Assembly (NCBI GenBank): GCA_000231825.2
Contig: JH720397.1
Span: 1-64,000, forward strand
Source: Tetrahymena elliotti 4EA
Lineage: Eukaryota > Ciliophora > Oligohymenophorea > Hymenostomatida > Tetrahymenidae
DNA: 64,000 nt
Direction: 5' to 3'
Under the pieces are notes generated by a model. That model was not told the DNA's origin and searched no databases. It saw nothing but the letters and a program-made list of their open reading frames with translations. Of this stretch, positions 63,449 through 64,000 are shown in pieces (the first letter of the stretch is position 1; each line of letters begins with the position of its first letter). Position numbers and translations under genes: made by a program.

Positions 63449-64000
63449 TCAATAAAATATTATTTGAATTTAATTTTAATCCTAACTACCTACCCCTCTC
63501 ATTTCCTCCCTTTTCTTTTGAATGTTTTGCAGACAAGCTAGAAAAAATTAGAAAATATTCAATAAAGTTATTCTTACTTTTATCTCGCCTAAAGGATCTA
63601 TGTAAAAGAATATTGAAGGAGAGCTCACTTAAGAAAAAGTACAAGTGGGACATGCTTCTATGATTCCACCTTTCATGATAAATTAGTTTAAATACTCTCT
63701 ATACCCATATTAATAAAGAGAAGGGACAGCCATCTTCACTTTAGAGGGTAGTTTATCAGCAAGTATTTATAATAGCTAAACTAAAAGCTCCTGACCAATT
63801 TCTATTTAAATAGCTTATTTACGAAGCTTTTTTAAGAATGCTATGGTATCTACATTTAGATATGCTATACCTCTGCTGCCAACTTCGTCATCTATTTTAA
63901 ACAACCATGTGTCTACTCTAATATTATTCAAAATCAGGATAGCAAGTGTGTTTATGAATTCTTTTTCTTCATAAATTTCATAAGCTCCTGGAGCTGTTGG
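63449..64000 (-). CDS. 3' part of an ATP-grasp / IQCH-like protein, partial
   Basis: The minus-strand frame enters at the right window edge and runs to TGA at 63451-63449. It contains APGAYEIYEEKEFINTLAIL, NIRVDTWLFKIDDEVGSRGI and MKGGIIEACPTCTFSQVSSP, then FFYIDPLGEIKV. The WLFKIDDE-x-x-x-RGIAY motif resembles the nucleotide-binding strand and glycine loop of ATP-grasp folds, as found in IQCH-type ciliary/sperm proteins. That assignment is from memory of the motif only. A GTAAGA donor follows GEIK, so the true C-terminus may be spliced; if so, the last 28 or so codons here are intronic. The 5' part lies outside the window. Confidence 0.6.

Noticed and set aside
1..64000. CRISPR array, telomeric GGGGTT repeats, rRNA genes, insertion sequences with a transposase
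   Set aside because: None was seen. No evenly spaced short direct repeats with unique spacers, no telomeric tract and no recognisable transposase or reverse transcriptase were found by reading.

Overview
The window looks like ciliate macronuclear DNA, most likely Tetrahymena or a close relative. It is extremely AT-rich. Plausible proteins read through only if TAA and TAG are read as glutamine and TGA is the sole stop. Introns are short, AT-rich GT-AG introns. A standard-code reading shatters every large gene. All coordinates for spliced genes below come from my own reading under the ciliate code, and I kept an exon chain only when its phases closed exactly.

Layout, left to right. 1-9.4 kb is a graveyard: two decayed members of one membrane-protein/histidine-kinase-like family (1465-2785 and 7247-8235), a broken papain-type protease (4235-5485) and a tandem array of roughly 285-bp repeats (8230-9165). 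9.7-12.8 kb holds two low-complexity coding units, one frame-disrupted and one four-exon gene built by duplication of an exon-intron module. 15.1-17.5 kb is a polycystin/TRP-like channel. 20.7-21.9 kb is eEF1B, the only gene here with strong GC-biased, high-expression codon use. 23.3-25.2 kb is a coiled-coil protein. 27.3-29.5 kb is an ABHD17-like alpha/beta hydrolase with a long Q/N-rich tail. 32.7-36.0 kb is a HAD-family protein. Its 1.48-kb third intron contains a complete three-exon reading frame on the opposite strand. 41.1-42.0 kb is a small minus-strand Q/N-rich gene. 45.0-52.6 kb is one giant gene (about 2,351 aa) with PLU-1-like helical repeats and a SPOC domain. 53.2-54.5 kb is a leucine tRNA cluster: four identical UAG copies, one decayed copy and one inverted CAG copy. 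55.5-59.0 kb encodes a B-box-like zinc-finger protein with a long acidic Q/N-rich tail. 61.4-62.1 kb is a decayed gene. The right edge carries the 3' part of a minus-strand ATP-grasp/IQCH-like gene.

There is no operon organisation. Genes are separated by 0.3-3.5 kb of AT-rich DNA and are mostly on the plus strand. Functions are mixed: translation, ion channel, phosphatase-like, chromatin/transcription and tRNA supply. The pseudogene and repeat density at the left contrasts with the intact genes in the rest. The points most worth a second look are the nested antisense gene (34924-35206), the PLU-1/SPOC giant, the exon-intron duplication at 11.8-12.3 kb, the tRNA-Leu array and the repeats with their partner copy 4.5 kb away.
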